Below are positions 52,134-60,932 of a stretch of 64,000 nucleotides of DNA, in pieces (the stretch's first letter is position 1; each line of letters opens with the position of its first letter). The translations under genes were made by a program, and so were the position numbers. The notes under the pieces are model-generated. The model searched no databases, was not told the DNA's origin, and saw nothing but the letters and a program-made list of their open reading frames with translations. Source of the DNA: Roseiarcus sp036513315 (GTDB lineage Bacteria; Pseudomonadota; Alphaproteobacteria; Rhizobiales; Beijerinckiaceae); assembly GCA_036513315.1 (NCBI GenBank), contig DATBZF010000005.1, positions 1 to 64,000 on the forward strand, written 5' to 3'.

Positions 52134-54650
52134 TCAGGGTTTTCTGGCGGCGAAGATGCCGCTTCCCATATAATTGGGTCCGTTGAGGATGATCGAACCG
52201 CCCATTTCGCCATAGAGGCGCGTGGAGTTGGTCGGGCCGCCCTGGAAGAACGAACCATTGATTGCGGCGGTCCGCCCGAGAATTCCGGTGCTGGTCAGGC
52301 CGCCCGCGAACAAGGTTGAAGCCGGCGTCAGGGCCACCGTACCCGAATAGCCGGCGCCGTCGAGACCGCCGATCGTGACGGCGCCGGTCCGCGTTCCGAA
52401 ATTGACGGCATTGCTGAATGTTCCGGCGGCGAGATAGGTGGCGCCGCCATTATTGATATCGGCGATCACATGGCCGGCGTAAGTCGCAGTTCCCATCGTC
52501 GGGATATTGCCGGCGGCGGTCGGCACGCCCGCGACCCACAGCATCGGCGCCGTGGAATAATCGCCATAGGTCGATACGCTCCCGTTCAATGACCTGCCGG
52601 TATTGACCGACCAGAAGCCCCATTGTGTATAGTCGCAAGCGCATGGGGTGACGGTCGTCGATGAGATCGCGCTGAGGAACGCGGCCGTATTCGCCCCGAC
52701 CGGGGTGGCGGTGACCAGGAACGTGTCCGCATATTCGTTGACCCCATTCAGGGCCGTCCCATTGATCTGCGTGGTTGGAACATTGGCGCCATTTTCGAAT
52801 ATCTTTTGCGCTCGTCCCGCAAAATTCGCCGGATCGACATAGGCGCCCTGCGCGGCATTGAGCCCCGCACTGTTGGTGGGATCGGATGGATTGTAGCTGC
52901 CAAAATTATATTGCGCCTGCGCCAAGGGCGTCGCGATAATCGCGCTCGACGGATTGTTCACGCTGGCGACGTTGAAGACCGCGCCCATTTGCGAGGACCC
53001 GCCCGGCAGATAGATGCTGACGCTGCCGGGTTGGCCGCTGGAATTGGTGATGACGTAAGGCGCGCCGTACGTGCCCGTCGTCGCGCTGGCGGAACTGTAA
53101 ATCCACGTTTGCATGACGCCGCCGACGTAACCCTGCAGCGACCGAGCGGGATGGTTTGGCGTGACGTAGGTCGGCGTCCCCGTGGGCACGGTAAAGGTAT
53201 AACTTTCTTGCACGCCCGCGGCATACGCGGACGCTGGCGTCACCGTGCCCGTATCCAGATTTATGGCGTAAGAAGCGAGGGAATAGGCGCCGGTCGGCTT
53301 TCCAAAAGGGTTGGTCGGCACGCTGTTCACCGCGGAACTGGACGTCGCCGAGCCGACCGCCCCGCCCGAAAAATAGTAATAGCCAGGGCCTGGCTTCCCT
53401 GTGTTTTGCGCGCTGAACCCGCCCGCCTCGGTAAATCCGATATTGGGCGCATTGGTGATCTCGGAGGTCATGACGCCGAAAGTCGAAGTCTGCGCGGCGC
53501 CCTGCCCTGAGACGCTGATGCCTGCTTGAAACTGGCGCGAGGTGACGTCGGTTGTGCCGTTCGCATTGAGCCCCCCGGCCCCGTAGCCCAGAATCGGCGA
53601 GATATGGGAGGCGCCCGAAGTCACGAAATTGCCGACAAGGTAGGGCGCCCTACTCCGACCCAAGCTGGTGCTGTAGGGCGGGACGGTCACAATGGAATAG
53701 GCCGAGATCGGGGCGGGCGTGGATGATGGCGGCGGCGGTGGTGATGGCGGCGATGGCGGCGAAACGCTCTGCGCCGCGACGGCGGCGGACTGATTTTGGG
53801 TTCCCTGCTGACTGGTCTGCTGGGCCTGCTGGATCTGGTAGTTCGAACTGGTCGAGGCCACGCGGCCCTGCATCTGGGTGACGGTGACCTGCGGCGTCGC
53901 CGCCGAGTTGGCGGTGCCGACATTGAATGTGGCCGCCTGCTGATCCGTCGGCGCGACGCTCGAGCCGCCCGACTGGCCGGCCTTGCTGGTGAGCTGGACG
54001 TTCGATTGGTCGATCAGCGCGGCCGACGCTTTCACCGGCTGCGTCGGCGTTCCGTTGGCCGCATCAATCTGCACCATGAAGCCCGGACGCGCGACCGTGA
54101 CGGTTTGCGACGTGCAGTCGCCTCCCGATCTGCAGAACGAGGTCACGGTCATCTTGCCGAAGCCAAGGAACGCCTGGGTTCCCTTCTCCTTGGTATGGCT
54201 CGCCGTCACGATGCCGCCGCGAACGCCGATCGTCGCGTCGGGCGTCGTGATCGTCCCGCCGCCGGTATGGGTCGCCTGGCCGCCAACCAGCCGCAGCGCC
54301 CCCTTGCTCAAGGTCACCGCCAGTTCGCCCTGCGTCGTCATCGGATTGAACACGAACTTATCGATCACCACGCTCGAATGCGGACCGATGTTCAAGGTCG
54401 TCTTGTCGATGAAAAGCAGTTGCACGCTGCCGCTGGCGGAGGTTTCGATCTTCTCGTTTTCCACCATCTCCGCGCCGATTTCGATGGTGCGAAGGGCGCC
54501 GCCCGGCGGGGTGGCGGTCGCTTGCGTATTGGCCGCCCCCGTCGTCCCGACTATCGAGGCGGCGTTCCCCGGCGCTAGGCAGGCAAAGGTCAGCAGCGCC
54601 GCGCCGGCGGCTCCGCCCCACTGGACAATCGTCTTCGACCCAAGGCGCAT
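52134..54650 (-). CDS. Exported FecR-domain protein with C-terminal TbpB-like barrel
   Basis: The 838-residue protein has a signal peptide (LLTFACLAPGNAA), a FecR domain at about 55-165 (SASGSVQLLFIDKTTLNIG, VTLSKGALRLVGG, TPDATIGVRGGI), a Gln/Ser-rich linker, a proline-rich run near 300-316, a long Ser/Thr/Gly/Ala-rich passenger, and about 120 C-terminal residues (719-838) whose alternating Tyr-Gly/Gly-Phe pattern (ATYAGHVIADI, GTFSNAVNFG, NGSFFQGG, GEMGGSIILNG, GSGIFAARKP) resembles the small beta-barrel of transferrin-binding protein B. The start at 54650 follows TGAGG. It is 12 bases after a Slam-like gene and is a candidate cargo of that protein. The lipobox is poor, so it is probably not a lipoprotein. 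Confidence 0.7.
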   Translation of the reverse strand: MRLGSKTIVQWGGAAGAALLTFACLAPGNAASIVGTTGAANTQATATPPGGALRTIEIGAEMVENEKIETSASGSVQLLFIDKTTLNIGPHSSVVIDKFVFNPMTTQGELAVTLSKGALRLVGGQATHTGGGTITTPDATIGVRGGIVTASHTKEKGTQAFLGFGKMTVTSFCRSGGDCTSQTVTVARPGFMVQIDAANGTPTQPVKASAALIDQSNVQLTSKAGQSGGSSVAPTDQQAATFNVGTANSAATPQVTVTQMQGRVASTSSNYQIQQAQQTSQQGTQNQSAAVAAQSVSPPSPPSPPPPPSSTPAPISAYSIVTVPPYSTSLGRSRAPYLVGNFVTSGASHISPILGYGAGGLNANGTTDVTSRQFQAGISVSGQGAAQTSTFGVMTSEITNAPNIGFTEAGGFSAQNTGKPGPGYYYFSGGAVGSATSSSAVNSVPTNPFGKPTGAYSLASYAINLDTGTVTPASAYAAGVQESYTFTVPTGTPTYVTPNHPARSLQGYVGGVMQTWIYSSASATTGTYGAPYVITNSSGQPGSVSIYLPGGSSQMGAVFNVASVNNPSSAIIATPLAQAQYNFGSYNPSDPTNSAGLNAAQGAYVDPANFAGRAQKIFENGANVPTTQINGTALNGVNEYADTFLVTATPVGANTAAFLSAISSTTVTPCACDYTQWGFWSVNTGRSLNGSVSTYGDYSTAPMLWVAGVPTAAGNIPTMGTATYAGHVIADINNGGATYLAAGTFSNAVNFGTRTGAVTIGGLDGAGYSGTVALTPASTLFAGGLTSTGILGRTAAINGSFFQGGPTNSTRLYGEMGGSIILNGPNYMGSGIFAARKP

Positions 54651-54662
54651 AGGATACCTCAA

Positions 54663-56111
54663 TCAGAAGCGGATCGTCGGCCCCCCCGACACGATGAAGT
54701 CTGATGTGCGGTAATTGGAGAGCGTCGAATCCGTGCGCAAATACTGAGCCTGCAGTGAAAAGCCGACATTCTGGTAGAACCTCATGTCGAGCGTCGCGCC
54801 GACCCGCAATTGGCGATCGAGCCGGGTCACATTGGGGTCGACGATAAAATCAGGTTCCTTGTAGGCGGTGTGCGAATAGCCGGCGAAAGGCGCGAAGGTC
54901 CAGTTCGCCGGCGACTGCGCGAAGACGGGGGCGGCGAAGGCATAGGGCAGCGCCAGATCCACCGAGAGGTCGTTATAGGAATATGGCGCATATGCAGCGA
55001 CGTCGCGGGTCAGCGCGAGACGCCCCTGCCATGACAATCCCGCGATCATCGGCAACGGACCCGAGCCTAAAGCGTAGCCGATCAATTGATTGCCGGTTTG
55101 CATGCTCGAGGTTGGATAGGCGGACGAGTTGCTAAATCGTCGATCGCGATATTCAACGCCGGGATCGAGTTCGATCGCAGCGGGGAGCTGAAGGCGCACC
55201 GAGGCGCCGCCGCCGACGGTGGCGAAATATTCGGCGTCGCCCAAGGTCACGGTATTGGCCAATGCGTAAGGATGGATCGACGTCACCGTCTGCGACCCCA
55301 GCCCCAGCCGCGGCCCGGTCGAGGCCTCGATCAGGCCGAGGTTCAAGTTGGTCAGTTTGAACTGGCGCGCATAATAGGCCGTCAAATCGGATTCCCAGCC
55401 ATTGCCGGCCTGATCGCCAAAATCGTAGAAATGGTGGAGCGTGGTCAGTCCAAAGGCGTTCCAATCGGGCGTGCGCAAGAACTGGCTCGATAGAATCGCG
55501 TTCTGGCCGAGGGCCTGGACCACCTGGCTGCTGGGTCCCGCATTGCCGTTCGTCTGATGACGCAGGCCGAACTGAGCAAAAAGCGCGAATTGACTGTCGG
55601 AAACCGACCGATCGATCGCCGCGATGAATGTTGCGACCTCGTCACGAACATCCTGCGGCGTGTCCTTGGCCGCGACCGCCGCCGCGAAATAACTTCTCGC
55701 CATTTCGTAAGAGCGCAACTTGAAATAGAGCACGCCCAGCTCGAGCTTCACCCTCGGCAGGTTCGGATTGTAGAACAGCATGCGCTCCAGGGCGCCGATC
55801 GCCGCCTCATAATCGCCGAGCTTCGTCTCAATCTGTGAATAGCGGAAGGCCGCGTCGAGATCATTGGGCTTGACCAGCATGCGCTTGAACAGAAGGTCCG
55901 CTTCGGCGCGCTGGTCGGCCTCGCTCGGCTCCGGCGCGGTCTGGGCGATCGCGCAGGGCGAACCCAGCAGAAGCAGAATAAAGGCGAGCATCCCGGCTGT
56001 AAGAAAAGCAGGGCCGGGCGCTGGAACGCCCGCTTTCCGCGAAGCTTCGCGGTGCGGCGAGCCACCCCCCAAACGCCCAAGAGAAACAAACGCGGAGCCA
56101 AAAATGCGCAT
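54663..56111 (-). CDS. TPR plus outer-membrane barrel protein, Slam-like (type XI secretion)
   Basis: The 482-residue protein has a long basic head and signal peptide (LAFILLLLGSPCAIAQ), two to three TPR-like helical repeats at about 65-165 (AAFRYSQIETKLGDYEAAIG, LELGVLYFKLRSYEMARSYF), and a C-terminal half of alternating aromatic strands ending in Phe (SGGPTIRF), the mark of an outer-membrane barrel. This order and size match surface lipoprotein assembly modifiers (DUF560). They move cargo with TbpB-like barrels to the cell surface. The FecR/TbpB-like gene follows directly. A Met at residue 41 is a less likely start because it would lack a basic head. Confidence 0.7.
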   Translation of the reverse strand: MRIFGSAFVSLGRLGGGSPHREASRKAGVPAPGPAFLTAGMLAFILLLLGSPCAIAQTAPEPSEADQRAEADLLFKRMLVKPNDLDAAFRYSQIETKLGDYEAAIGALERMLFYNPNLPRVKLELGVLYFKLRSYEMARSYFAAAVAAKDTPQDVRDEVATFIAAIDRSVSDSQFALFAQFGLRHQTNGNAGPSSQVVQALGQNAILSSQFLRTPDWNAFGLTTLHHFYDFGDQAGNGWESDLTAYYARQFKLTNLNLGLIEASTGPRLGLGSQTVTSIHPYALANTVTLGDAEYFATVGGGASVRLQLPAAIELDPGVEYRDRRFSNSSAYPTSSMQTGNQLIGYALGSGPLPMIAGLSWQGRLALTRDVAAYAPYSYNDLSVDLALPYAFAAPVFAQSPANWTFAPFAGYSHTAYKEPDFIVDPNVTRLDRQLRVGATLDMRFYQNVGFSLQAQYLRTDSTLSNYRTSDFIVSGGPTIRF

Positions 56112-56526
56112 AATAGAGCGCCCCGGCCAACAATTAAGTAAAAATTAATACATACTACCAATGTCATTGCAAGCGTCTATCGGATTATTTGGCCATTGCT
56201 CGGTGCATTATTTTATTCCGACCCTGCGCCAATCCCGAGCGAGCGGGGTCATCCCAGCATCGACACGCCCGAAAACTTAGACATTTGCCCGACCCTCCTG
56301 GCGAGGAGGCGATTGATCGGTCCGGCGGCGATGCTCGCCTCTTCGCGGCGCCCGCAACCCTGGAAGAACTTAGGAGTTATGAACAAAAGGTAATGAGGAC
56401 GTCTGGTTTTAGTCTTCGGATCTTAAGCCGGCTTTGACCCATGGTCGTGTAAAAATAGCAGGACGCAACGCTGCTCTTGTTGACTGGACCTTAGGGGGCC
56501 ATCAGAGGCAACGTCAGGAGGCTTCC
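56112..56526. promoter_or_regulatory. Divergent control region between Slam-like gene and small exported protein gene
   Basis: This 415-base gap is AT-rich near 56130-56170 and 56205-56220, unlike its surroundings, and must hold the promoter of the minus-strand Slam/FecR pair. Short open frames inside it have no start signals. An adjacent Crp-family gene and a cyclase gene make a cAMP-Crp site possible, but I found no clear TGTGA-N6-TCACA palindrome. Confidence 0.45.
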
Positions 56527-56727
56527 GTGAGACTCAGCCACAAACTCTGCGCTTTGGCCCTGACATTTGGCCTGTTCTCGGTTGGCACCATAGCGGCGGC
56601 GGCGTTTCTGCCGCTTGAGCAACTGGGGCAACCGCGAACGATAGCCCCCCTGGACGTTCATTCTTTTCATGCAGCCTGTTTAAGGCGCCCCTGCCGCTTT
56701 GACTTCGTGGTCTCGCCCAGCACCTAG
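56527..56727 (+). CDS. Small exported protein (66 aa), unknown function
   Basis: AGGAGG at 56516-56521 lies five bases before the GTG at 56527, which makes this start much stronger than any upstream ATG in frame. The product begins with a typical signal peptide (RLSHKLCALALTFGLFSVG, cut near AAAAF), leaving about 40 residues with two cysteines (ACLRRPC) that could form a disulfide. I do not recognise it. It lies 103 bases before the cyclase gene on the same strand and could be a ligand or partner of the CHASE2 sensor domain, which is inference. Confidence 0.6.
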   Translation: MRLSHKLCALALTFGLFSVGTIAAAAFLPLEQLGQPRTIAPLDVHSFHAACLRRPCRFDFVVSPST

Positions 56728-56830
56728 TCGTCAGATACTTCACCTCCACGCAATTTGGAAGAAAGCACTAGAAAAATCTTATAAAAAGGGAGAAAACTGA
56801 AGCTGAACATTAAATCGGGTTGTCAGCTTC

Positions 56831-59089
56831 ATGAGAGCGCCGTCGCGAAAAGCCGTTGCGCGCAAGTGGAGAGAGCTGCGCTTATATTTATTGGTTGTTA
56901 CCCTGGCCTATATGTTGACTGCGCTCCTTGGGACCCTCTCGGGCTCTCTGCGCGTTAGTATTCAAAACCTGGTGTTCGACCAGTATCAGCGGTGGCAGCC
57001 GCGGGTCTATGACCCAGATCAGCCCGTCCGCATCGTCGACATTGATGATGAATCCATCCGCCGCGTTGGCCGATGGCCCTGGCCCCGTCAAAAAATGGCC
57101 GCCCTCGTTGATGCGCTGATCAAAGCTAACGCCGCCGAGATCAGTTTCGACGTTCTGTTTTCCGAAGAAGACCAGCTCAATATTCCCAAGGCGGGCTGCG
57201 ACGCCCAGGCGGCGGCAGTCGCCAATCAGGATCGGGGCGGTTGCGATGAGCTAGTCGACGGCGACCTGGCGTTCGCCCGCGCCATCGCTACCCGCCCCGT
57301 AGTGCTTGGTAGCGTTTTTACACGAACCAAGCGCGGCGGTGGGGGCGCCATTCCCGCCAAAAGCGGATTTGCGATCGCCGGCGAAGCGCCGCTGCCGTAT
57401 CTGGGCCATCTATCAGGTGTGCTCGCGCCGCGGCCTATACTCATGGAAAGCGCAGCCGGCATCGGTTTCATGAATTGGGAGCCCGACAGCGATCGCGTCA
57501 TCCGGCGCGTGCCGCTGTTGCTCGACGTCAATGGCGAGCCCCAGCCAAGCATCGTCATCGAGTCGCTGCGCGTCGCACAGGGGGCTTCAAACTACCTCGT
57601 CAAGTCGACCAACGCCAGCGGGGACAGTGGCTTCGGCGCCAGCGTCGGCGTCAGCGCGATCAAGGTCGGCGATATCGTGATCCCGACCCAGCCTGCGGCC
57701 GACATTCGTGTCTATTTCGCCAATCCCGACGAACGCCGCAGCGTGCCGGCCTGGAAAGTATTCAGCCAGGGCGCCGACCTTTCCGATCTTGCAGGCAAGA
57801 TCGTCATCGTCGGCGCCAGCGCCTCATTGCTCTCCGACGTGATCGCCACCCCGCTCAACGCTTCAACGCCGGGCGTCGAGGCGCATGCGCAATTGATCGA
57901 GCAAATTCTTGGCGGCGTAACGTTGCTTCGGCCCGACTGGGCGCCCGGGGCAGAAGCGCTGACAGGCGCGATGCTCACATTGGCCCTGATCGTCGCAATG
58001 CCCATCGTGCCTGTCATTTGGAGCGCGCTGCTGGGGGCCATAGCCGCCGGGGCCATGGCGTGGGCGAGTTGGCTCGCGTTCGCCCGCCACGGCGTGCTGC
58101 TTGATCCCATCACCCCGAGCTTCTCTTCCGGTCTTGTGTTCCTCGCAGGCGTCGTGACGCTGTTTAACCAGAAGCGACACCAGGTGAATGAGATTCGCTC
58201 CGCCTTCGGCCGCTTTGTCTCGCCCGCGGTCGTGGCGCGGCTGGCGGAGCACCCCGAAAATTTGCAGCTCGGCGGTCTGCAGCGTCCTCTGACCCTGATG
58301 TTCTGCGACATACGTTCCTTCACGACCCTTTCCGAGGGCCTTTCGGCAATCGAACTCACAACATTCCTGAACGAATACCTGACGCCGATGACCAATGTCG
58401 TCCTCAAGCAGATGGGAACAATCGACAAATATATGGGCGACGCCATCATGGCCTTCTGGAACGCTCCGTTGGACGATCCCGACCATGCCGTTCACGCCGT
58501 CCGCGCTGCGCTCGAAATGCGTGAAACGCTGGAGCGATTGAACGCTCAATGGGTCAAGTCCGCCGAAAAATCGGGCCACGACTTTCACCAGGTGAAATTC
58601 GGCGTGGGGCTCAATACCGGGGAGTGCTGCGTAGGCAATCTGGGCTCGACGTTGCGATTCGACTATTCGGCGATCGGCGATGAAGTGAACGTTGCTTCCC
58701 GACTCGAGGGATCGTCGAAATTCTTTGGCGTCGATATTGTTGCGAGCGAGGCGACTCGCGCGGAGGCGCCCGATTTCGCATGGCTCGAAATCGATCAGGT
58801 CCTGCTTAAGAACAAGACACGCCCCATCGGCGTCTTCGCCTTGGTGGGGCCGCCCAGTTACGCGGCCGGCGCGGCATTTCAGGAACTTGTCGCCCGGCAT
58901 GGCGAAATGCTGGCGGCCTATCGGGCGCGCGAGTTCGCCAGGGCCGAGAAGATCGCCAAGGCCGCGGGAGGCCTGGCGCCCGATGATGTTGCGGGCCTCT
59001 ACATCTTTTACCAGAGGCGGTTTGCCGAACTCGCCAAGGAGGATCTCGCCCGTTCATGGGCGCCCGTGATCGCTCTTGACGAGAAATAG
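56831..59089 (+). CDS. CHASE2-domain adenylate cyclase
   Basis: The 752-residue protein has an N-terminal membrane helix (about 15-38), a periplasmic CHASE2 sensor (about 40-370), three short membrane helices (about 375-450) and a class III cyclase domain (about 470-660). Metal-binding aspartates are present in MFCDIRSFT and KYMGDAIMAFW. The Lys of DKYMGD and the Asp of FDYSAIGDEVNVASRLE favour ATP, so cAMP is the likely product. It is divergent from the FecR/Slam-like pair, and a Crp-family gene follows at 60059. FecR and CHASE2 genes are often neighbours in Proteobacteria. Confidence 0.9.
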   Translation: MRAPSRKAVARKWRELRLYLLVVTLAYMLTALLGTLSGSLRVSIQNLVFDQYQRWQPRVYDPDQPVRIVDIDDESIRRVGRWPWPRQKMAALVDALIKANAAEISFDVLFSEEDQLNIPKAGCDAQAAAVANQDRGGCDELVDGDLAFARAIATRPVVLGSVFTRTKRGGGGAIPAKSGFAIAGEAPLPYLGHLSGVLAPRPILMESAAGIGFMNWEPDSDRVIRRVPLLLDVNGEPQPSIVIESLRVAQGASNYLVKSTNASGDSGFGASVGVSAIKVGDIVIPTQPAADIRVYFANPDERRSVPAWKVFSQGADLSDLAGKIVIVGASASLLSDVIATPLNASTPGVEAHAQLIEQILGGVTLLRPDWAPGAEALTGAMLTLALIVAMPIVPVIWSALLGAIAAGAMAWASWLAFARHGVLLDPITPSFSSGLVFLAGVVTLFNQKRHQVNEIRSAFGRFVSPAVVARLAEHPENLQLGGLQRPLTLMFCDIRSFTTLSEGLSAIELTTFLNEYLTPMTNVVLKQMGTIDKYMGDAIMAFWNAPLDDPDHAVHAVRAALEMRETLERLNAQWVKSAEKSGHDFHQVKFGVGLNTGECCVGNLGSTLRFDYSAIGDEVNVASRLEGSSKFFGVDIVASEATRAEAPDFAWLEIDQVLLKNKTRPIGVFALVGPPSYAAGAAFQELVARHGEMLAAYRAREFARAEKIAKAAGGLAPDDVAGLYIFYQRRFAELAKEDLARSWAPVIALDEK

Positions 59090-59447
59090 CTTGCGCAATT
59101 GGGGCGCGAAAACCGCCGCGCTTTCGCCCGAGTTTCCGGGGGAGTGCATGAGCTGACGCCAGGGCGCGGCGAACTTCGCCGACCGGTGGCGACTGCGACG
59201 AGGATTGCAACGATCCGCGTCCCCTCGTGCGCCCCTAACCTATTTTCCTCGGCGAATGGACTGCTCGCCGCTTCAACGGACGCGTGTCCATCCCGCGCGC
59301 CCGACCCACATCGGCCCTCGGCCGTCGGCCTTGGTCTGCGCCTGCGCGGACGTGTGACAAACGCCACATCCATCCCGCCGGCGCGCCGCTAAGACACTGT
59401 GCAGGCGTCGGAACACGGAACTTCGGCGCGCAAAACAGGGGGCTGCG
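59090..59447. other. Intergenic region without a supported gene
   Basis: The 358 bases between the cyclase gene and the small membrane-protein gene hold only Arg/Pro-rich open frames with no start signals. I see no repeat, hairpin or RNA that I can support. Confidence 0.5.
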
Positions 59448-59717
59448 ATGAGCAACATGTTCGACGAAGACGCCATCGAATCGGGATTTGGCGATGTGGA
59501 CCTCCAAGCGATGGCCAGGCGGCAGCTTGTCGCATCGGTGGCGGTGGCTGCGGTGATTGGCGTTGCCGTGATTTTTATGGCGATGGCGCCGACTTCTCGC
59601 AACTATGCCGACATCGCAGTCCAGAAGTCTTCGGCTGTCCAGCAGCCGAGATTTGTGAACGGGGCCACTGACAGTGTCGCGGAAGCCAAGGCGCCGCGCC
59701 GGATCGAACTTCCCTGA
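59448..59717 (+). CDS. Small single-span membrane protein (89 aa), unknown function
   Basis: The 89-residue protein has an acidic head (DEDAIESGFGDVDLQAM), one membrane helix (LVASVAVAAVIGVAVIFMAM, about 27-47) and a short tail without cysteine. A purine-rich GGGGG run precedes the ATG. The composition is protein-like, and the acidic head plus RRQ before the helix suggests the N-terminus stays in the cytoplasm. No family is recognised. It lies between the cyclase and Crp-family genes on the same strand. Confidence 0.55.
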   Translation: MSNMFDEDAIESGFGDVDLQAMARRQLVASVAVAAVIGVAVIFMAMAPTSRNYADIAVQKSSAVQQPRFVNGATDSVAEAKAPRRIELP

Positions 59718-60058
59718 AATCGCGATACGCCGTCTCTGGCGCAAACGCCGCGGCGTATCGGGTGGCGCGTTCTGAGATTCGGCAAGCGCCGGGTGTTGGT
59801 CGACAACCCCGGCCGTGCGTCAGGACTGGTCTCGGAGCAGAAGCGAGTGGCCGGGTATCCCCCGGCAATTCTAGCCGCGACGGCGCACCGGCGCCTGTTT
59901 AGACGACCCCGCCGAACTGTATGCTCCCCCAACGAAATTGACGGCCCGCAGCGGGTGATTCGACCTCGCCGCCGCTTGGTGCTTGACTGGCGTCCGGCGA
60001 CGCGCAGAAAACTGCGCGATGTCCGGGGATGCCTTCACGGCCAATGGGGGGCTAGGGG
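59718..60058. other. Intergenic region without a supported gene
   Basis: The 341 bases before the Crp-family gene contain open frames with extreme arginine content and no ribosome binding site. Nothing else is visible. The promoter of the Crp-family gene is expected in its last part. Confidence 0.5.
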
Positions 60059-60745
60059 ATGGTCCGTGGTTCTGAGTCTTTGGGGCGTGCGCCCCTATTG
60101 GCTTCGCTGAGCGCTGAGGAAGTTCGCGCGACCGATGCGCGTTGCCAATGGCGGAAAGTCGCTGCCGGTGAATGGGTAATCGACTATCAGTCAGAGGGGA
60201 CGGACGTCTTCTTCGTGATGAACGGACACGCGCGCGTCGTGATCGGAACGTCTGGACGAGAGATCATTCTTCACGATATCTACGATGGTGAATATTTCGG
60301 TGAATTGTCGGCGCTCGATGGCAGGCCTCGATCCGCGGGCATACTCGCAATTACGGATACCGTGGTTGCACGCATGTCCTCTTCGATATTTCGCGAGCTC
60401 ATCCACCGCCATCCAAATGTTTGCGATCAGATTCTCGCCACGCTCGTCGCAAAAGTCCGCACCCTCGACAATCGGACGACCGAACAGGCGCATTTCGACG
60501 TGCGCGAACGCCTTTGCGCGGAACTGCTTCGACTGTCGCGAAGGGTCGCGGATGGCCGTGTCATCATTTCTCCGCCCCCGACGCATGCGGAGCTCGCCGC
60601 GCGCATCAGCACGCACCGCGAGGCGGTAACCAAACTGCTGAATGCAATCGAACGCGAAGGCGTCATCTCGCGAACACGAGCCGCGATCGACTTGCTGAAA
60701 GTGGAACGCCTCCATGAGATCGTCGCCAAGGCGGCCGCGGGCTGA
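60059..60745 (+). CDS. Crp/Fnr-family transcriptional regulator
   Basis: The 228-residue protein has a cyclic-nucleotide-binding domain (about 20-125) with the phosphate-binding cassette GEYFGELSALDGRPRSAGI, where Glu, Arg and Ser match cAMP binders, and a C-terminal winged helix (PTHAELAARISTHREAVTKLL, about 170-200). No N-terminal cysteine cluster is present, so it is not an Fnr oxygen sensor. The gene follows the cyclase region on the same strand, which suggests it reads the cAMP made there; regulated targets are unknown. Confidence 0.88.
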   Translation: MVRGSESLGRAPLLASLSAEEVRATDARCQWRKVAAGEWVIDYQSEGTDVFFVMNGHARVVIGTSGREIILHDIYDGEYFGELSALDGRPRSAGILAITDTVVARMSSSIFRELIHRHPNVCDQILATLVAKVRTLDNRTTEQAHFDVRERLCAELLRLSRRVADGRVIISPPPTHAELAARISTHREAVTKLLNAIEREGVISRTRAAIDLLKVERLHEIVAKAAAG

Positions 60746-60788
60746 GCGCTAGATAGAGCCCGCCGCTTTCTATCGGAACCGCTTCGCT

Positions 60789-60877
60789 GTCATTGCGAGC
60801 GGTAGCGAAGCAATCCAGACGAAGGCTTTCAGAAGCTTAGTCTGGATTGCTTCGTCGCTTCGCTCCCTCGCAATGAC
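60789..60877. repeat. Palindromic GTCATTGCGAG-type dispersed repeat
   Basis: A 31-base left arm (60789-60819) and a right arm (60841-60877) are near reverse complements with small gaps, each reading GTCATTGCGAG, then AGCGAAGCAATCCAGA. This element is widespread as intergenic copies in many Hyphomicrobiales genomes. Here it fills the gap between the convergent Crp-family and SMP-30 genes, where it could also act as a bidirectional end of transcription. Confidence 0.8.
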
Positions 60878-60932
60878 GGCGAGCGTTTCATGGCGCGACC
60901 CTATCCTTTAGCATAAGACCGCGGCGCCTGTT

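Noticed and set aside
54540..54650. Lipobox in the FecR-domain protein signal peptide
   Set aside because: The residues before the Cys are Thr-Phe-Ala, which does not fit the lipobox; signal peptidase I is more likely.
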